From Vibrio diazotrophicus (GTDB lineage: Bacteria > Pseudomonadota > Gammaproteobacteria > Enterobacterales > Vibrionaceae): a stretch of DNA of 64,000 nucleotides. The position numbers and the translations under genes were made by a program. The notes beneath the pieces are model-generated. The model had not been told where the DNA came from. It worked only from the letters and a program-made list of their open reading frames with translations, and made no database searches. Below, in pieces: positions 12,433-22,090 of this stretch; the first letter of the stretch is position 1, and each line of letters opens with the position of its first letter. The DNA lies in contig NZ_CP151842.1 of assembly GCF_038452265.1 (NCBI RefSeq), forward strand, positions 3,038,001-3,102,000. The letters run 5' to 3'.

Positions 12433-13929
12433 ATGAGCCAAACTGTTTCTTCACCGTTATATGCCGCGATTGATTTAGGCTCTAACAGCTTCCATATGCT
12501 GGTAGTGCGCCACGTCGACGGTAGCGTTCAAACCATGGCTAAGATTAAGCGTAAAGTGCGTCTTGCCGCCGGTTTAGATGACAATAACGCGTTAAGTCAT
12601 GAAGCCATGCAACGCGGTTGGGATTGTTTAAGTTTGTTTGCTGAACGCTTACAAGACATCCCACACGAGAATATTCGTATCGTAGGTACTGCAACATTGC
12701 GTACAGCGACGAACATCAATGATTTCCTAGTGAAAGCGAATGAAATTCTAGGACATTCGATTGAAGTCATCTCAGGTGAAGAAGAGGCTGCCACTATCTA
12801 TAAAGGTGTCGCTCACACCTCTGGAGGCGTTGGGCGTCGATTAGTGGTGGATATTGGCGGAGCCAGTACCGAAGTAATTATCGGTGAGGGCTTTGAAGCA
12901 AAAGCGTTAACCAGCTTAAAGATGGGATGTGTGACTTGGCTTGAACGTCATTTTAAAGATCGCCAGCTCAACAGCACCAACTTTAACAACGCAATAGATG
13001 CAGCGAAAAAACGCTTAGCTCCCGTGTTAGAACAATATACCCAGTTAGGCTGGGATGTGTGTGTGGGAGCAAGCGGCACTGTTCAAGCTCTGCAAGAGAT
13101 CATGTTGGCTCAGGGGATGGACGAAGTCATCACTTTGGCAAAGTTAAATCGCCTTAAAAAGCAGGCAATGCAGTCTGATCATCTTGAAGAGCTTGAAATT
13201 GAAGGTCTAACTCTAGAGAGGGCATTAGTCTTCCCTAGTGGTTTATCGATTCTTATCGCTATTTTCGAATCGTTAAACATTGAATCTATGACTCTAGCTG
13301 GCGGCGCTTTGCGTGAAGGCCTGGTCTACGACATGATGGATAACTTGCGCCAAGACGACATTCGTTCGCGCACGATTCACAGTGTCCAGATTCGCTATCA
13401 GATAGACCAATGCTACGCACAACAAGTTTCTGATCTTGCCAGCAAACTGCTTACTCAGTGTGGTGGGCAAGATTGGATTTCTGAGCCACAAGCAGAGATG
13501 CTTCTGCTTACTGCTGCTCAGTTACATGAAATTGGTCTCTCTATCGATTTTAAAAAAGGCGGTGAGCATAACGCTTACCTGTTACAGAATCTTGATTTAC
13601 CCGGGTTCACTCGTGCACAGAAGCACTTACTTGCTGAATTGACAAGACGCTACCGCGAACAGTTAACAAGCTTGCCTGAACAACATGCGTTGTCCGTAAC
13701 CAGCAGTAAGCGAGTATTACGCCTATTACGTTTAGCTGTACTTCTGAGTCACCGTCGTTGCGTAGAGTTAGAACCGAATATAATTCTCACTGCCGAAGAT
13801 GACGAATTGACGTTATCTATCGACAAACAGTGGCTACAAGCAAATCCATTAACACGCGCGGAACTTGAACTTGAAGCAAACCGTCAAACAGATATGGGTT
13901 GGCCGTTGAACATTCAAGCGAATGAATAA
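12433..13929 (+). CDS. gppA: guanosine-5'-triphosphate,3'-diphosphate pyrophosphatase
   Basis: This 498-aa Ppx/GppA phosphatase converts pppGpp to ppGpp in the stringent response and may also act on polyphosphate. The N-terminal actin-like ASKHA fold shows AAIDLGSNSFHM and the second phosphate loop VVDIGGASTEV; the C-terminal half is the HD-like helical domain. It follows rhlB by 7 nt and ends at a terminator shared with the convergent crbS gene. Confidence 0.95.
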   Translation: MSQTVSSPLYAAIDLGSNSFHMLVVRHVDGSVQTMAKIKRKVRLAAGLDDNNALSHEAMQRGWDCLSLFAERLQDIPHENIRIVGTATLRTATNINDFLVKANEILGHSIEVISGEEEAATIYKGVAHTSGGVGRRLVVDIGGASTEVIIGEGFEAKALTSLKMGCVTWLERHFKDRQLNSTNFNNAIDAAKKRLAPVLEQYTQLGWDVCVGASGTVQALQEIMLAQGMDEVITLAKLNRLKKQAMQSDHLEELEIEGLTLERALVFPSGLSILIAIFESLNIESMTLAGGALREGLVYDMMDNLRQDDIRSRTIHSVQIRYQIDQCYAQQVSDLASKLLTQCGGQDWISEPQAEMLLLTAAQLHEIGLSIDFKKGGEHNAYLLQNLDLPGFTRAQKHLLAELTRRYREQLTSLPEQHALSVTSSKRVLRLLRLAVLLSHRRCVELEPNIILTAEDDELTLSIDKQWLQANPLTRAELELEANRQTDMGWPLNIQANE

Positions 13930-13965
13930 ACGAACAATAGCTTTACCGTAATACGCTCAAATATT

Positions 13966-13992
13966 AAGAAGCCCTCAAATGAGGGCTATCTT
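13966..13992. terminator. bidirectional terminator gppA/crbS
   Basis: The hairpin AGCCCTC-AAAT-GAGGGCT has TTTT on its plus side and T-rich DNA when read on the minus strand. It abuts the crbS stop at 13993 and serves two convergent genes. Confidence 0.75.
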
Positions 13993-16900
13993 TTATCCAA
14001 TACGATTCAATAGAGCTCTTAACTTCAACGGTTTAACGGGTTTGGCCATAAAGCTAAAGCCGTTGGATTTAATACCATCCAGAATATCCGGACTGCGGTC
14101 GGCACTGATGATCACCCCTTCAAAGCAATCACCTAGACGCAATCGGCACTGCTGGAGCACTTCTAATCCGGTACGTCCATTATCAAGGCGATAATCAGAG
14201 AAAATCACATCAGGGATCCATTGGTTATCAAGAGCCTTCATACTCTGCTTGATGTCGAGCGCCGTTTTTACCTCACACCCCCAGCGTTCCAACAAGGTCT
14301 GCATGCCCACTAAAATGTCTTGTTCGTTATCCACACACAACACACGTAAATGCGCCAAATCATGCACCGCTTCCAATACCGCTGCTTTTTGCGGAACCAC
14401 CTCATGTGGCTCAGCTTTATCCAAAGTAAGCGAGAACACACTGCCTTGATCCGGCCAAGAACGCATTGATATTTCATGGCCTAACACAAACGCAATCCCT
14501 TTCGAAATCGCTAAGCCTAATCCTAAACCTTGGTCTGAACGTACTTGACTGCCTCGGTTAAATTCTTCGAAAATCTCTTGTTGTTTATCTTGTTCTATCC
14601 CGATGCCGTTGTCCCAAACATCGATACGCACCCTACCAGCGACTCTTCTTACACCTAATACAACCTTGCCTTTCGGGTTGTAGCGAAAAGCATTGGTTAA
14701 GAAATTTTGAATAACTCTACGCAGCAGCTTAGGATCAGAGTGAACATACAACGAGGAAGATACCGTACTGAAATTGACCCCTTGTTGATGTGCCAGCGCT
14801 TCGAATTCCGCTTTCAAATTGGAAAGCACATCATTCACCTTGAAGCTCTGCAAATGCACTTCAAGTTTGCCAGACTCCAAACGAGAAATATCGAGTAAGT
14901 CACCAATCAAATCTTCAGCAGCACTAAGCGCACTTTCAATATGACGAGACAAACGCTTCGACTCTTCTTCCTGAGCAACCTCGGAAAGTGAAGATGCAAA
15001 TAATCTTGCAGCATTGAGCGGCTGCATCAAATCGTGGCTGACCGCAGCTAAAAATCGCGATTTAGATTGCGATTCTTGCTCAGAACGCTGTGTGGCGGAA
15101 ACGAGTTTTTTGTTCAGTGCTTCCAGCTCGCGAGTCCGCTCTAGTACTCTTTCTTCAAGATTTTCATTCGCTTCTTTCAGTGTACGCTCTGCATCTCGGA
15201 ACACAGTGATATCGGTAAAGCTCATAACGAAACCACCACCGGGCATTGGGTTTCCTTGTACTTCAATCACTCGGCCATCAGGGCGAATACGCGAAGAGGT
15301 ATGGCGAGTCCCTTGCTCTAAGTGATAAACCCTTCGACGTACATGTTCTTCAGGATCGCCCGGTCCACACAAACCCTGTTGAGCATTATGACGAATGACA
15401 TCGGCTATCGGTCTTCCGACTTGTATCAGACCCGGAGGAAAATCAAACAGTTCCAGATAACGTTGGTTCCAAGCCACCAGCCGAAGTTGTTTATCGACTA
15501 CCGCAATGCCCTGCCCAATATGTTCTATCGCCCCCTGCAACAAGCCGCGGGTGAAGTCATAAAGTTCAGAGGCTTCATCAACGATGGTTGCCACCTCTTC
15601 CAGCTGCATATTGCGGCCTTGCAAAGCAGAAGTAAGCACTAACTTGGCAGACGAAGCGCCAAACACACCAGCAAGAACACGTTCCGTATGACGAATTAAT
15701 GTTGCCGGTGCTTGCTGATTGGGCATCAGAGTTTCACGTTGCTGATCCCAATACTGACCAAATGCCGCGCGCACTCTTTGTCGTCCAACAAATCGCGATG
15801 CCAGCATTTCAAGCTCGGCGACGGTTACACGGCTTTGATACAAACTGATGTTTTCGTTTTCCGGCAACGGTGTGCCAACGAAAGATGCCGACTGTAATCG
15901 CTCACTTAAACTTGAGCGTGTCGCGATAGAAATCACCACATAACAGATACTGTTCAGAGTAACGCTCAGCAACATACCCCAGTCGGAATTTTCTAACCCC
16001 ATGTTGCCAAGGAACTGAGGCGGCGTGATCACCCACAACAGCACGTTACTTTCATGGTCGCCCGCCAGCATATTGGTTGCGCTCATCAGAGTGATCAGCC
16101 ACAAGGTGAAGCCCACCAAGAGACCGACATAAACCCCTTTGCGGTTTCCTTCTCGCCAGTACATACCACCAATTAATGCAGGAGCAAACTGAGTAATGGC
16201 AGAGAAAGACAAAAAGCCAATGGCAGACAGCGAAGGAATAGTATCCAAAACCAGATAGAATCCCCACGCCCCCATCAATAACAACAAGATCAAAGTGCGA
16301 CGAATGATGACCAGCAGACCGGAAAAGTGTCGGTGATTTCGCTGTGACAAGCGCATGCGACGCAGCAGTAAAGGCATTACCAGATCATTGGACGCCATAA
16401 TCGCTAATGCGATAGTCGAGACAATCACCATTCCAGAAGCGGCAGAAGTGCCACCAAGGAACGCCAGCAAAGCAATATCATTCGCACCTACAGCAACAGG
16501 GACACTAATAACGAAAGTATCCGGTGATGTGCCACTCAATAAACTCTGCCCCACCCATGCAATCGGCAGAACGAATATTCCCATCAGAATCAAATAAGAA
16601 GGGAAAAGCCAACGCGCAGTGTGCAGGTCTTGCGCACGCTCGTTTTCTACCACCATGGTATGAAACTGACGAGGCAAGCAGATGATGGCTATCATAGTTA
16701 AAACGGTGTGGATAATTAACGTTGGCCAGTTCGGAGCCTGATAGGTTTCTCGCGCCACATCCAACAACGCGACATCTTGTTCTCGTAATGCAAGATAGAG
16801 GATGAACATTCCCACGACCAGAAACGCAACCAGCTTGACGATCGATTCAAAAGCAATCGCCATCATCATGCCTCGGTGGTGTTCGGTATTATCAATATGG

Positions 16901-17427
16901 CGGGTACCAAACAGCATGGTAAACAGCGCTAATGCCAGAACCACAAACCAAGAAACATTGTCATCCTGATAACCAAAATGCGTACCCAGATCAGGAGCAA
17001 TGATATTTAACCCCATGGTAATACCGCGCAGCTGCAACGCGATATACGGCAGTATGCCAGCAACCGCAATCAGAGTGACGGCAACTGCTAAGCCCTGCGA
17101 TTTCCCATAACGTGCGGCAATAAAGTCAGCAATTGAAGTGATGTGTTCCCGTTTCGCAATCAGGATCAGACGAGCTAATATGCGCCAGCCAAACGTAAAG
17201 ACGATAATTGGGGCGATATAAATCGGTAAAAATGACCACGGGTTCTCACTGGCTTGCCCCACCGTGCCATAAAAGGTCCATGAGGTGCAGTAAACCGCAA
17301 TCGATAGGCTGTATATCCAAGGTCGCCATTTCGCCAACCAACGAGTTTGACGATCGCCATACCATGCGATAAGAAACAGCACGCCTAAATAAGCGAGTGA
17401 GACTGGAACCACCAACCAACCCTGCAT
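13993..17427 (-). CDS. crbS: symporter-fused hybrid sensor histidine kinase CrbS
   Basis: This 1144-aa membrane sensor has, in order, an N-terminal sodium/solute symporter-like domain with about 12-13 membrane segments (to about residue 500), a linker, a PAS domain with DITVF ending, a coiled coil (EANENLEERVLERTRELEALNK), the dimerisation/phosphoacceptor box SHDLMQPLNA with His798, an HATPase domain (NFLTNAFRYN, DNGIGI, GLGLGLAI), and a C-terminal receiver with phospho-acceptor Asp1078 in SDYRLD. In Vibrio cholerae the homologous CrbS with its regulator CrbR activates acetyl-CoA synthetase, the acetate switch. Here acs lies about 5 kb away. The partner CrbR is not in the window. Confidence 0.9.
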   Translation of the reverse strand: MQGWLVVPVSLAYLGVLFLIAWYGDRQTRWLAKWRPWIYSLSIAVYCTSWTFYGTVGQASENPWSFLPIYIAPIIVFTFGWRILARLILIAKREHITSIADFIAARYGKSQGLAVAVTLIAVAGILPYIALQLRGITMGLNIIAPDLGTHFGYQDDNVSWFVVLALALFTMLFGTRHIDNTEHHRGMMMAIAFESIVKLVAFLVVGMFILYLALREQDVALLDVARETYQAPNWPTLIIHTVLTMIAIICLPRQFHTMVVENERAQDLHTARWLFPSYLILMGIFVLPIAWVGQSLLSGTSPDTFVISVPVAVGANDIALLAFLGGTSAASGMVIVSTIALAIMASNDLVMPLLLRRMRLSQRNHRHFSGLLVIIRRTLILLLLMGAWGFYLVLDTIPSLSAIGFLSFSAITQFAPALIGGMYWREGNRKGVYVGLLVGFTLWLITLMSATNMLAGDHESNVLLWVITPPQFLGNMGLENSDWGMLLSVTLNSICYVVISIATRSSLSERLQSASFVGTPLPENENISLYQSRVTVAELEMLASRFVGRQRVRAAFGQYWDQQRETLMPNQQAPATLIRHTERVLAGVFGASSAKLVLTSALQGRNMQLEEVATIVDEASELYDFTRGLLQGAIEHIGQGIAVVDKQLRLVAWNQRYLELFDFPPGLIQVGRPIADVIRHNAQQGLCGPGDPEEHVRRRVYHLEQGTRHTSSRIRPDGRVIEVQGNPMPGGGFVMSFTDITVFRDAERTLKEANENLEERVLERTRELEALNKKLVSATQRSEQESQSKSRFLAAVSHDLMQPLNAARLFASSLSEVAQEEESKRLSRHIESALSAAEDLIGDLLDISRLESGKLEVHLQSFKVNDVLSNLKAEFEALAHQQGVNFSTVSSSLYVHSDPKLLRRVIQNFLTNAFRYNPKGKVVLGVRRVAGRVRIDVWDNGIGIEQDKQQEIFEEFNRGSQVRSDQGLGLGLAISKGIAFVLGHEISMRSWPDQGSVFSLTLDKAEPHEVVPQKAAVLEAVHDLAHLRVLCVDNEQDILVGMQTLLERWGCEVKTALDIKQSMKALDNQWIPDVIFSDYRLDNGRTGLEVLQQCRLRLGDCFEGVIISADRSPDILDGIKSNGFSFMAKPVKPLKLRALLNRIG

Positions 17428-17512
17428 CCGACTTCCCTATTCCCTGTGAAATCTTTGAATGTTCTAAAGCCGCCAGTGCGGCTTATAAAGAAATAAAGCT
17501 TCTCCAATAGCC

Positions 17513-17777
17513 TATACCCAAATAACCTCAAGATACTTGTTCAGCGAGAATTTATTCACTTTTAGCCAAGGCACTGATTTGAATACATAGTCATTCTACG
17601 TTGAGAATCAGTAACACAGGATAAAAGTGAATAAAACTCGCCCTTTGGGAGCTCATCTACGAACCCATTTCTTCGCTAAATAACATTGAAAGGGTTAACA
17701 TTCCTACTGTTATTTAACCTTGATCTGGGCTCGTAGATGAAGCTCTGAATCCTGCATCTTGGGGTTATTTGGGTATA
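17513..17777. repeat. 265-bp MITE-like structured repeat
   Basis: Terminal inverted repeats start TATACCCAAATAACC and match over roughly 32 nt with a few changes (17513-17547 against 17743-17777). Two hairpins lie inside: arms 17544-17578/17606-17641, and 17649-17667/17726-17745 with a nested 17677-17685/17708-17716. There is no reading frame. The ends begin and finish with TA, as for TA-target elements. It lies between crbS and the MFS gene. Such repeats are common in Vibrio genomes as I recall. Its ends match those of the IS630-type element at 40.3 kb in register. Confidence 0.8.
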
Positions 17778-17826
17778 TAAGAAGCTTTATTAAACAGGTA
17801 TGGGATTTTATCTCAATCTGATTGGG

Positions 17827-19017
17827 TTAATTTTGTGCTTCAGGCTCCGCTTTATGCACTGAAACATCATTAACTTGTGATTGAAGTAATTCGACTTTCA
17901 CAAACAGCGCAAGCAAGCCCATCAACGCCATTCCCCAGAACACACCTGCGCCCCAGCTTTCGTAGCCCCAGCCGCTCAGCGTCGTCATCATTGCAATCAC
18001 TGCGCCAAGAGGGATCGCGTTATACAGCGCCTGAAGTGCAACCATTTTATGTTGCGGTGCGTGCTGAATGTATTTAATCGTCGCGATATGAGCCAAAGCA
18101 AAAGTCACCCCATGCAAGGATTGAATCGCCACCAATGCCACTAATGCCGTTGTTGATGCCGTTAATCCCCAGCGTACAATGACCCCTAACGCAGATATGA
18201 TAAACAGGGTGCGGATATTCCAGTTGGAAAACACTCGCTTGCTGATAGCAAACACCAGAATTTCGGAAACAACCCCTAAGCTCCACAAGTAACCAATGAT
18301 ATCTTCTGAATGACCGGCCGCACGCCAGTGGATAGAACTAAAGCTGTAATACGCCGCATGGCTACCTTGGATCAGAGCGACCAAAAGCAAAAACTTAATC
18401 ACCGGCCATTCGCGAAGTAACTCCGTTAGCTTAGGGCGAATTTTATGTTCGTGACTTTCTGTAACAGGCATAACCTTAGGATTGCGCAGACTGATCAACA
18501 AGGTGACCAGTGTGCCGAACAGTGCGGTGTAAACGATCATGTCTGAACCATAAAGCACAATCAGATACCCCACCACAGTAGAGCCTGCGATAAAGGCGAT
18601 CGAGCCCCAGAGACGAGTGCGTCCATAATCGAGCATATTGCGCTTGGCATAGTGGTTAGCAACAGAATCCGACAACGGTAATACTGGGCCACACATCATA
18701 TTGAAAAGAACCGTCGCCAAAGCTAGTAGCCAAAAACTACCACCAGTGAAAAAGTGAAAAGCGGTAAATAACATCAGTGCGAATGTCACCCAGCGAAGTG
18801 CTGGCAGAAGATGTTCCACTTTATGAATACGAGGTGTAATAACCAAGTTTGCGACACAACGTGTTGCAAAACCAATCCCCACTAACACACCGATGTCACT
18901 GGCAGACACACCCTGCCCTTCAAACCATAGCGCCCAAAACGGTAGATATACGCCGTAAGCAAAGAAGAAACCGAAAAAGTATTGAGAGATCCATCCGTAG
19001 GGAGAGGGCTTAAACAT
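17827..19017 (-). CDS. MFS transporter, phenylpropionate-carrier (HcaT) type
   Basis: This 396-aa inner-membrane carrier has 12 predicted membrane segments in two six-helix halves. The N-terminus (YGWISQYFFGFFFAYGVYLPFW) and the DYGRTRLWGSIAFI loop mark the MFS_1-like/HcaT-NupG-like subfamily. The true substrate cannot be read from the sequence; phenylpropionate is only the name of the family. It is a single gene, separated from crbS by the MITE-like repeat, which may limit read-through. Confidence 0.8.
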   Translation of the reverse strand: MFKPSPYGWISQYFFGFFFAYGVYLPFWALWFEGQGVSASDIGVLVGIGFATRCVANLVITPRIHKVEHLLPALRWVTFALMLFTAFHFFTGGSFWLLALATVLFNMMCGPVLPLSDSVANHYAKRNMLDYGRTRLWGSIAFIAGSTVVGYLIVLYGSDMIVYTALFGTLVTLLISLRNPKVMPVTESHEHKIRPKLTELLREWPVIKFLLLVALIQGSHAAYYSFSSIHWRAAGHSEDIIGYLWSLGVVSEILVFAISKRVFSNWNIRTLFIISALGVIVRWGLTASTTALVALVAIQSLHGVTFALAHIATIKYIQHAPQHKMVALQALYNAIPLGAVIAMMTTLSGWGYESWGAGVFWGMALMGLLALFVKVELLQSQVNDVSVHKAEPEAQN

Positions 19018-19328
19018 TAGTTATCCTAAACAACATGAGAAAAATAAACGCGCCCATTATGCAACGAGTCACGTCCACGAAAAAGGGAACTTTGTTAAAC
19101 GAACTGTTTCCCCTATCACAACTTTCATCAGGTGAAAAATGGCGTCATTAGACCAAAGTCGTCTGGAGGGCTGAGGGAAATTTGTCACACTTACCCTAGA
19201 TACCTCTCACTGACGAACTTTTGTGATGCCCAATTCAATAAGCATTTCAGCAAAGTAAAAAGTGAATGAGCCCCCATGAACACAGAGAATTAATTGCAGA
19301 TAAACTATCTGCCTGTATTAAAGTTCAG
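19018..19328. other. intergenic region, divergent promoters
   Basis: This is non-coding DNA between the divergent MFS gene and the CBS/nucleotidyltransferase gene. It must hold both promoters, but I see no convincing -35/-10 pair. A short hairpin (GCAGAT-AAACT-ATCTGC) lies near 19298-19314. TGTGA half-sites occur near 19222 and 19329 without a matching second half. Confidence 0.4.
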
Positions 19329-19329
19329 T

Positions 19330-19387
19330 GTGATTGGGGCAAATGAACGCAGCGAATGTAGCGGCAGCTTCAAGTAGGAAGGGTATA
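19330..19387. repeat. end of a dispersed Vibrio repeat used as 5' UTR
   Basis: The stretch starting GTGATTGGGG and ending CTTCAAG-N7-GGGTATA looks like one end of a repeat family that I remember as frequent in Vibrio. Read from its outer end it begins TATACCC with CTTGAAG at positions 14-20, the same register as the IS630-type element and the MITE in this window. No opposite end is seen upstream, so it is solo or decayed. Its last bases contain the Shine-Dalgarno sequence of the next gene. Confidence 0.55.
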
Positions 19388-21225
19388 TGCCTGATAAATT
19401 CAACATGCAATCTCCACCCTTTGATCGTTTAACCTCTGATCAACAGAAAAAACTTCGCGCCTCATTAGATGTGGCTTATTACCGACAAGGCGCCCCCCTA
19501 CTAAAAAGCGGTCAAACCAGCACCCATTTACACGTCCTTATTAAGGGAACGGTAGAAGAACGCTCCACATCTGGAAAAGAAATATTCGCTCATTACGCCA
19601 ACGACGACATGTTCGATGTGCGCGCCTTATTTGAAGAGCATACCCGCCACCAGTACATTGCGTTAGAAGATACGCTGTCTTACCTGATCCCAAGAGAAAT
19701 CTTTCTTTCCCTCTATTCTGAAAATGGGCAGTTTGCCGCTTACTTCGATAACAACTTAGCCAAAAGACAAGAGCTGATTGAAGCGGCACAGCAACAGAAA
19801 AACATCGCTGAATTCATCCTGACCAAGGTCGACAACTCCATTTATTCTCCACCAATGATTGTCACTCCTGAGCAATCATTGAAAACGGTCACCATGCAGA
19901 TGAAAGAAAACGGTGTCGATGCCGCACTGGTCGAGCTGGCTGAATCCGATATTCGCTTAATTGACTCTACTCATCATCCGTATGCCATCGTCACCCGAAC
20001 TAATATGCTGCATGCTGTGATGCTGGAGAACCATCCGCTTGATACACCCGTAGGCAAAATAGCGACATTCCCTGTCATGCATGTCGATGAAGGGGATTTT
20101 CTGTTTAATGCCATGGTGATGATGACCCGTAATCGAGTCAAACGCGTGATGGTATGCGATGGTAACAATGCCATTGGTATGCTGGATATGACGCAGATCC
20201 TCAGTACCTTCTCTACCCACTCGCATGTACTAACACTGGCAATTGCACGAGCCTCCAGCGTTGAAGAGCTGGCCTTAGCATCCAATAAACAAATAGAGTT
20301 GATCGAAAGCTTGCTCAGCCGAGGCGTCCGCACCCGTTTTATCATGGAACTCATTTCTGCGGTCAATGAGCAGATAATCGAGAAAGCATTTGAACTCGTG
20401 GTGCCACCAGCACTGCATGATCACTGTTGTTTCATCGTGTTAGGGTCAGAAGGACGCGGAGAACAAATACTCAAAACCGATCAAGACAACGCTTTAATTA
20501 TTAAAGACGGGTTGGAATGGCATCAGTGTGAAAACGTCATGCATGAGCTAACCCATACCTTGTTGCAGCTTGGTTATCCTCTATGTCCTGGCAAGGTGAT
20601 GGTGAACAACCCTAAATGGGTTAAAAGCCAGTCACAGTGGAAAAAAATGCTCAGCAGTTGGGTCAATGCCGCTAAGCCTGAACAAGTGATGGATATTGCT
20701 ATCATGGCTGATGCTCATGCGATTGCAGGTAATAAGTCCTTGCTCGCTCCTATCAAGTCACATTTGAGTCACCTGATGGCCGATCAGGAACTGATTCTTA
20801 CCGAATTTACCCGTCCTGCGCTGAATTTTTCCGTGCCGCTCACTTTATTCGGGAACGTGAAGAATTCGAAAACCGGTTTGGATATCAAGCAAGGCGGTAT
20901 ATTCCCTATCGTTCACGGCATTCGTGCCTTGAGCTTAGAACACATGATTGAAGTAAATAACACCTTCGACAGAATCAGCGAGCTGGTAAAACGTCGTGTA
21001 CTGGAAAAACAGACTGGCGATAACCTAAGCGAAGCGCTGAAGCAGTTTTTCAAATTACGTCTCGCGCAGCAACTCGCCCATCCTGTCGGTGCAGACACAA
21101 AAGGCACGAACAACATCGACATAAACTTGCTTGACCGAACTGAGCGAGACTTACTGAGACACAGCCTGCACGTCGTGAAGAAATTTAAACAGTGGCTTGG
21201 CTATCATTACCAAATCAGAGACTAG
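19387..21225 (+). CDS. cNMP-like/CBS-pair/DUF294 nucleotidyltransferase protein
   Basis: This 612-aa cytosolic protein has an N-terminal cyclic-nucleotide-binding-like fold (about 10-130), a CBS domain pair (about 155-285), a DUF294 nucleotidyltransferase-like domain with GSEGRGEQILKTDQDNALI (about 352-372), and a DUF294 C-terminal substrate-binding region. The GSxxRxE...TDxD pattern is the GlnD/KanNTase-like catalytic signature, so nucleotidyl transfer to a protein or small molecule is possible but unproven. The ribosome site AGGAAGGG lies in the end of a dispersed repeat. A DnaQ-like exonuclease follows 27 nt later. Near crbS and acs it may take part in carbon-state signalling, which is an inference. 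Confidence 0.85.
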   Translation: MPDKFNMQSPPFDRLTSDQQKKLRASLDVAYYRQGAPLLKSGQTSTHLHVLIKGTVEERSTSGKEIFAHYANDDMFDVRALFEEHTRHQYIALEDTLSYLIPREIFLSLYSENGQFAAYFDNNLAKRQELIEAAQQQKNIAEFILTKVDNSIYSPPMIVTPEQSLKTVTMQMKENGVDAALVELAESDIRLIDSTHHPYAIVTRTNMLHAVMLENHPLDTPVGKIATFPVMHVDEGDFLFNAMVMMTRNRVKRVMVCDGNNAIGMLDMTQILSTFSTHSHVLTLAIARASSVEELALASNKQIELIESLLSRGVRTRFIMELISAVNEQIIEKAFELVVPPALHDHCCFIVLGSEGRGEQILKTDQDNALIIKDGLEWHQCENVMHELTHTLLQLGYPLCPGKVMVNNPKWVKSQSQWKKMLSSWVNAAKPEQVMDIAIMADAHAIAGNKSLLAPIKSHLSHLMADQELILTEFTRPALNFSVPLTLFGNVKNSKTGLDIKQGGIFPIVHGIRALSLEHMIEVNNTFDRISELVKRRVLEKQTGDNLSEALKQFFKLRLAQQLAHPVGADTKGTNNIDINLLDRTERDLLRHSLHVVKKFKQWLGYHYQIRD

Positions 21226-21252
21226 GCATATCAGAGATAAACGGGCAGTACT

Positions 21253-21882
21253 ATGAATTGGATAAGTCGCCGCTATTGGCAGCATAAGCTTAAAGGATCT
21301 CATTATCAGTCACTGTTTGAACCAAGCAGTGGCAATGAGTATGTCTCGCTCGACTGTGAGACCACCAGCCTAGACCCAAACAGAGCGGAACTGGTGACCA
21401 TCGCGGCAACCAAAATTATTGATAATCGCATTATCACTAGCCAACCTTTCGAAGTGAGGTTAAGGGCACCGCAGTCCCTTGACTCCAGTTCAGTCCGTAT
21501 TCACCGTATGCGCCATCAAGACTTAATTGACGGTATTTCAGAAAAAGAAGCGCTCATTCAACTCATCGCCTTTATTGGTAACCGCCCTCTGGTTGGCTAT
21601 CACATCCGTTATGACAAAAAGATCTTGGATATTGCTTGTCGTAAACAGCTTGGTTTTCCGCTGCCAAACGAACTGATTGAAGTCAGTCAGATTTATCACG
21701 ATAAACTTGAGCGCCATCTGCCTAACGCTTATATCGATTTGAGTTTGGATGCTATTTGCAAACATCTCGGTCTGCCACAACAAGACAAACACGATGCACT
21801 GCAAGATGCCATCTCAGCCGCTTTGGTTTATGTACGCCTAACTCATGGAGACTTACCGACTTTCACCTCGTCCTATCACTAA
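21253..21882 (+). CDS. DnaQ-like 3'-5' exonuclease
   Basis: This 209-aa DEDDh exonuclease family protein has Exo I SLDCETTSLD (Asp34, Glu36), Exo II in VGYHIRYDKKIL, and Exo III HDALQDA (HxxxxD). It has no polymerase clamp-binding tail that I can see and is shorter than DNA polymerase III epsilon, so it is a stand-alone family member. It follows the CBS/nucleotidyltransferase gene by 27 nt and is likely in the same operon; such pairs recur in marine gammaproteobacteria. The substrate is unknown. Confidence 0.85.
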   Translation: MNWISRRYWQHKLKGSHYQSLFEPSSGNEYVSLDCETTSLDPNRAELVTIAATKIIDNRIITSQPFEVRLRAPQSLDSSSVRIHRMRHQDLIDGISEKEALIQLIAFIGNRPLVGYHIRYDKKILDIACRKQLGFPLPNELIEVSQIYHDKLERHLPNAYIDLSLDAICKHLGLPQQDKHDALQDAISAALVYVRLTHGDLPTFTSSYH

Positions 21883-22010
21883 AGTCTGATTTGTGGGTCA
21901 TTTCCCTTTTCAAACAAACGCCTAATCAAACAAAAATCCGTTTTATTCCGCCTTAAACAAACCGCATTTATCCTAAAGTCTAATTGTGAAACTTCCCCTT
22001 GTGACTAAGA

Positions 22011-22024
22011 GTTATAGCTATAAC
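22011..22024. promoter_or_regulatory. perfect 14-bp palindrome upstream of acs
   Basis: GTTATAGCTATAAC is a perfect dyad 67-80 nt before the acs start. It could be a binding site for the LuxR-type regulator CrbR or part of the promoter -10 area. The function is inferred from position only. Confidence 0.35.
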
Positions 22025-22090
22025 GATATTCCTTGCTGAGTGTTTTAAACGCCATCAAGGTAATCGCCGTATTCACAAGGAGAATTTGTA

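Noticed and set aside
19215..19340. TGTGA half-sites that could be CRP sites before the CBS/nucleotidyltransferase gene.
   Set aside because: No TCACA partner at the right spacing; the second half-site is part of a dispersed repeat.
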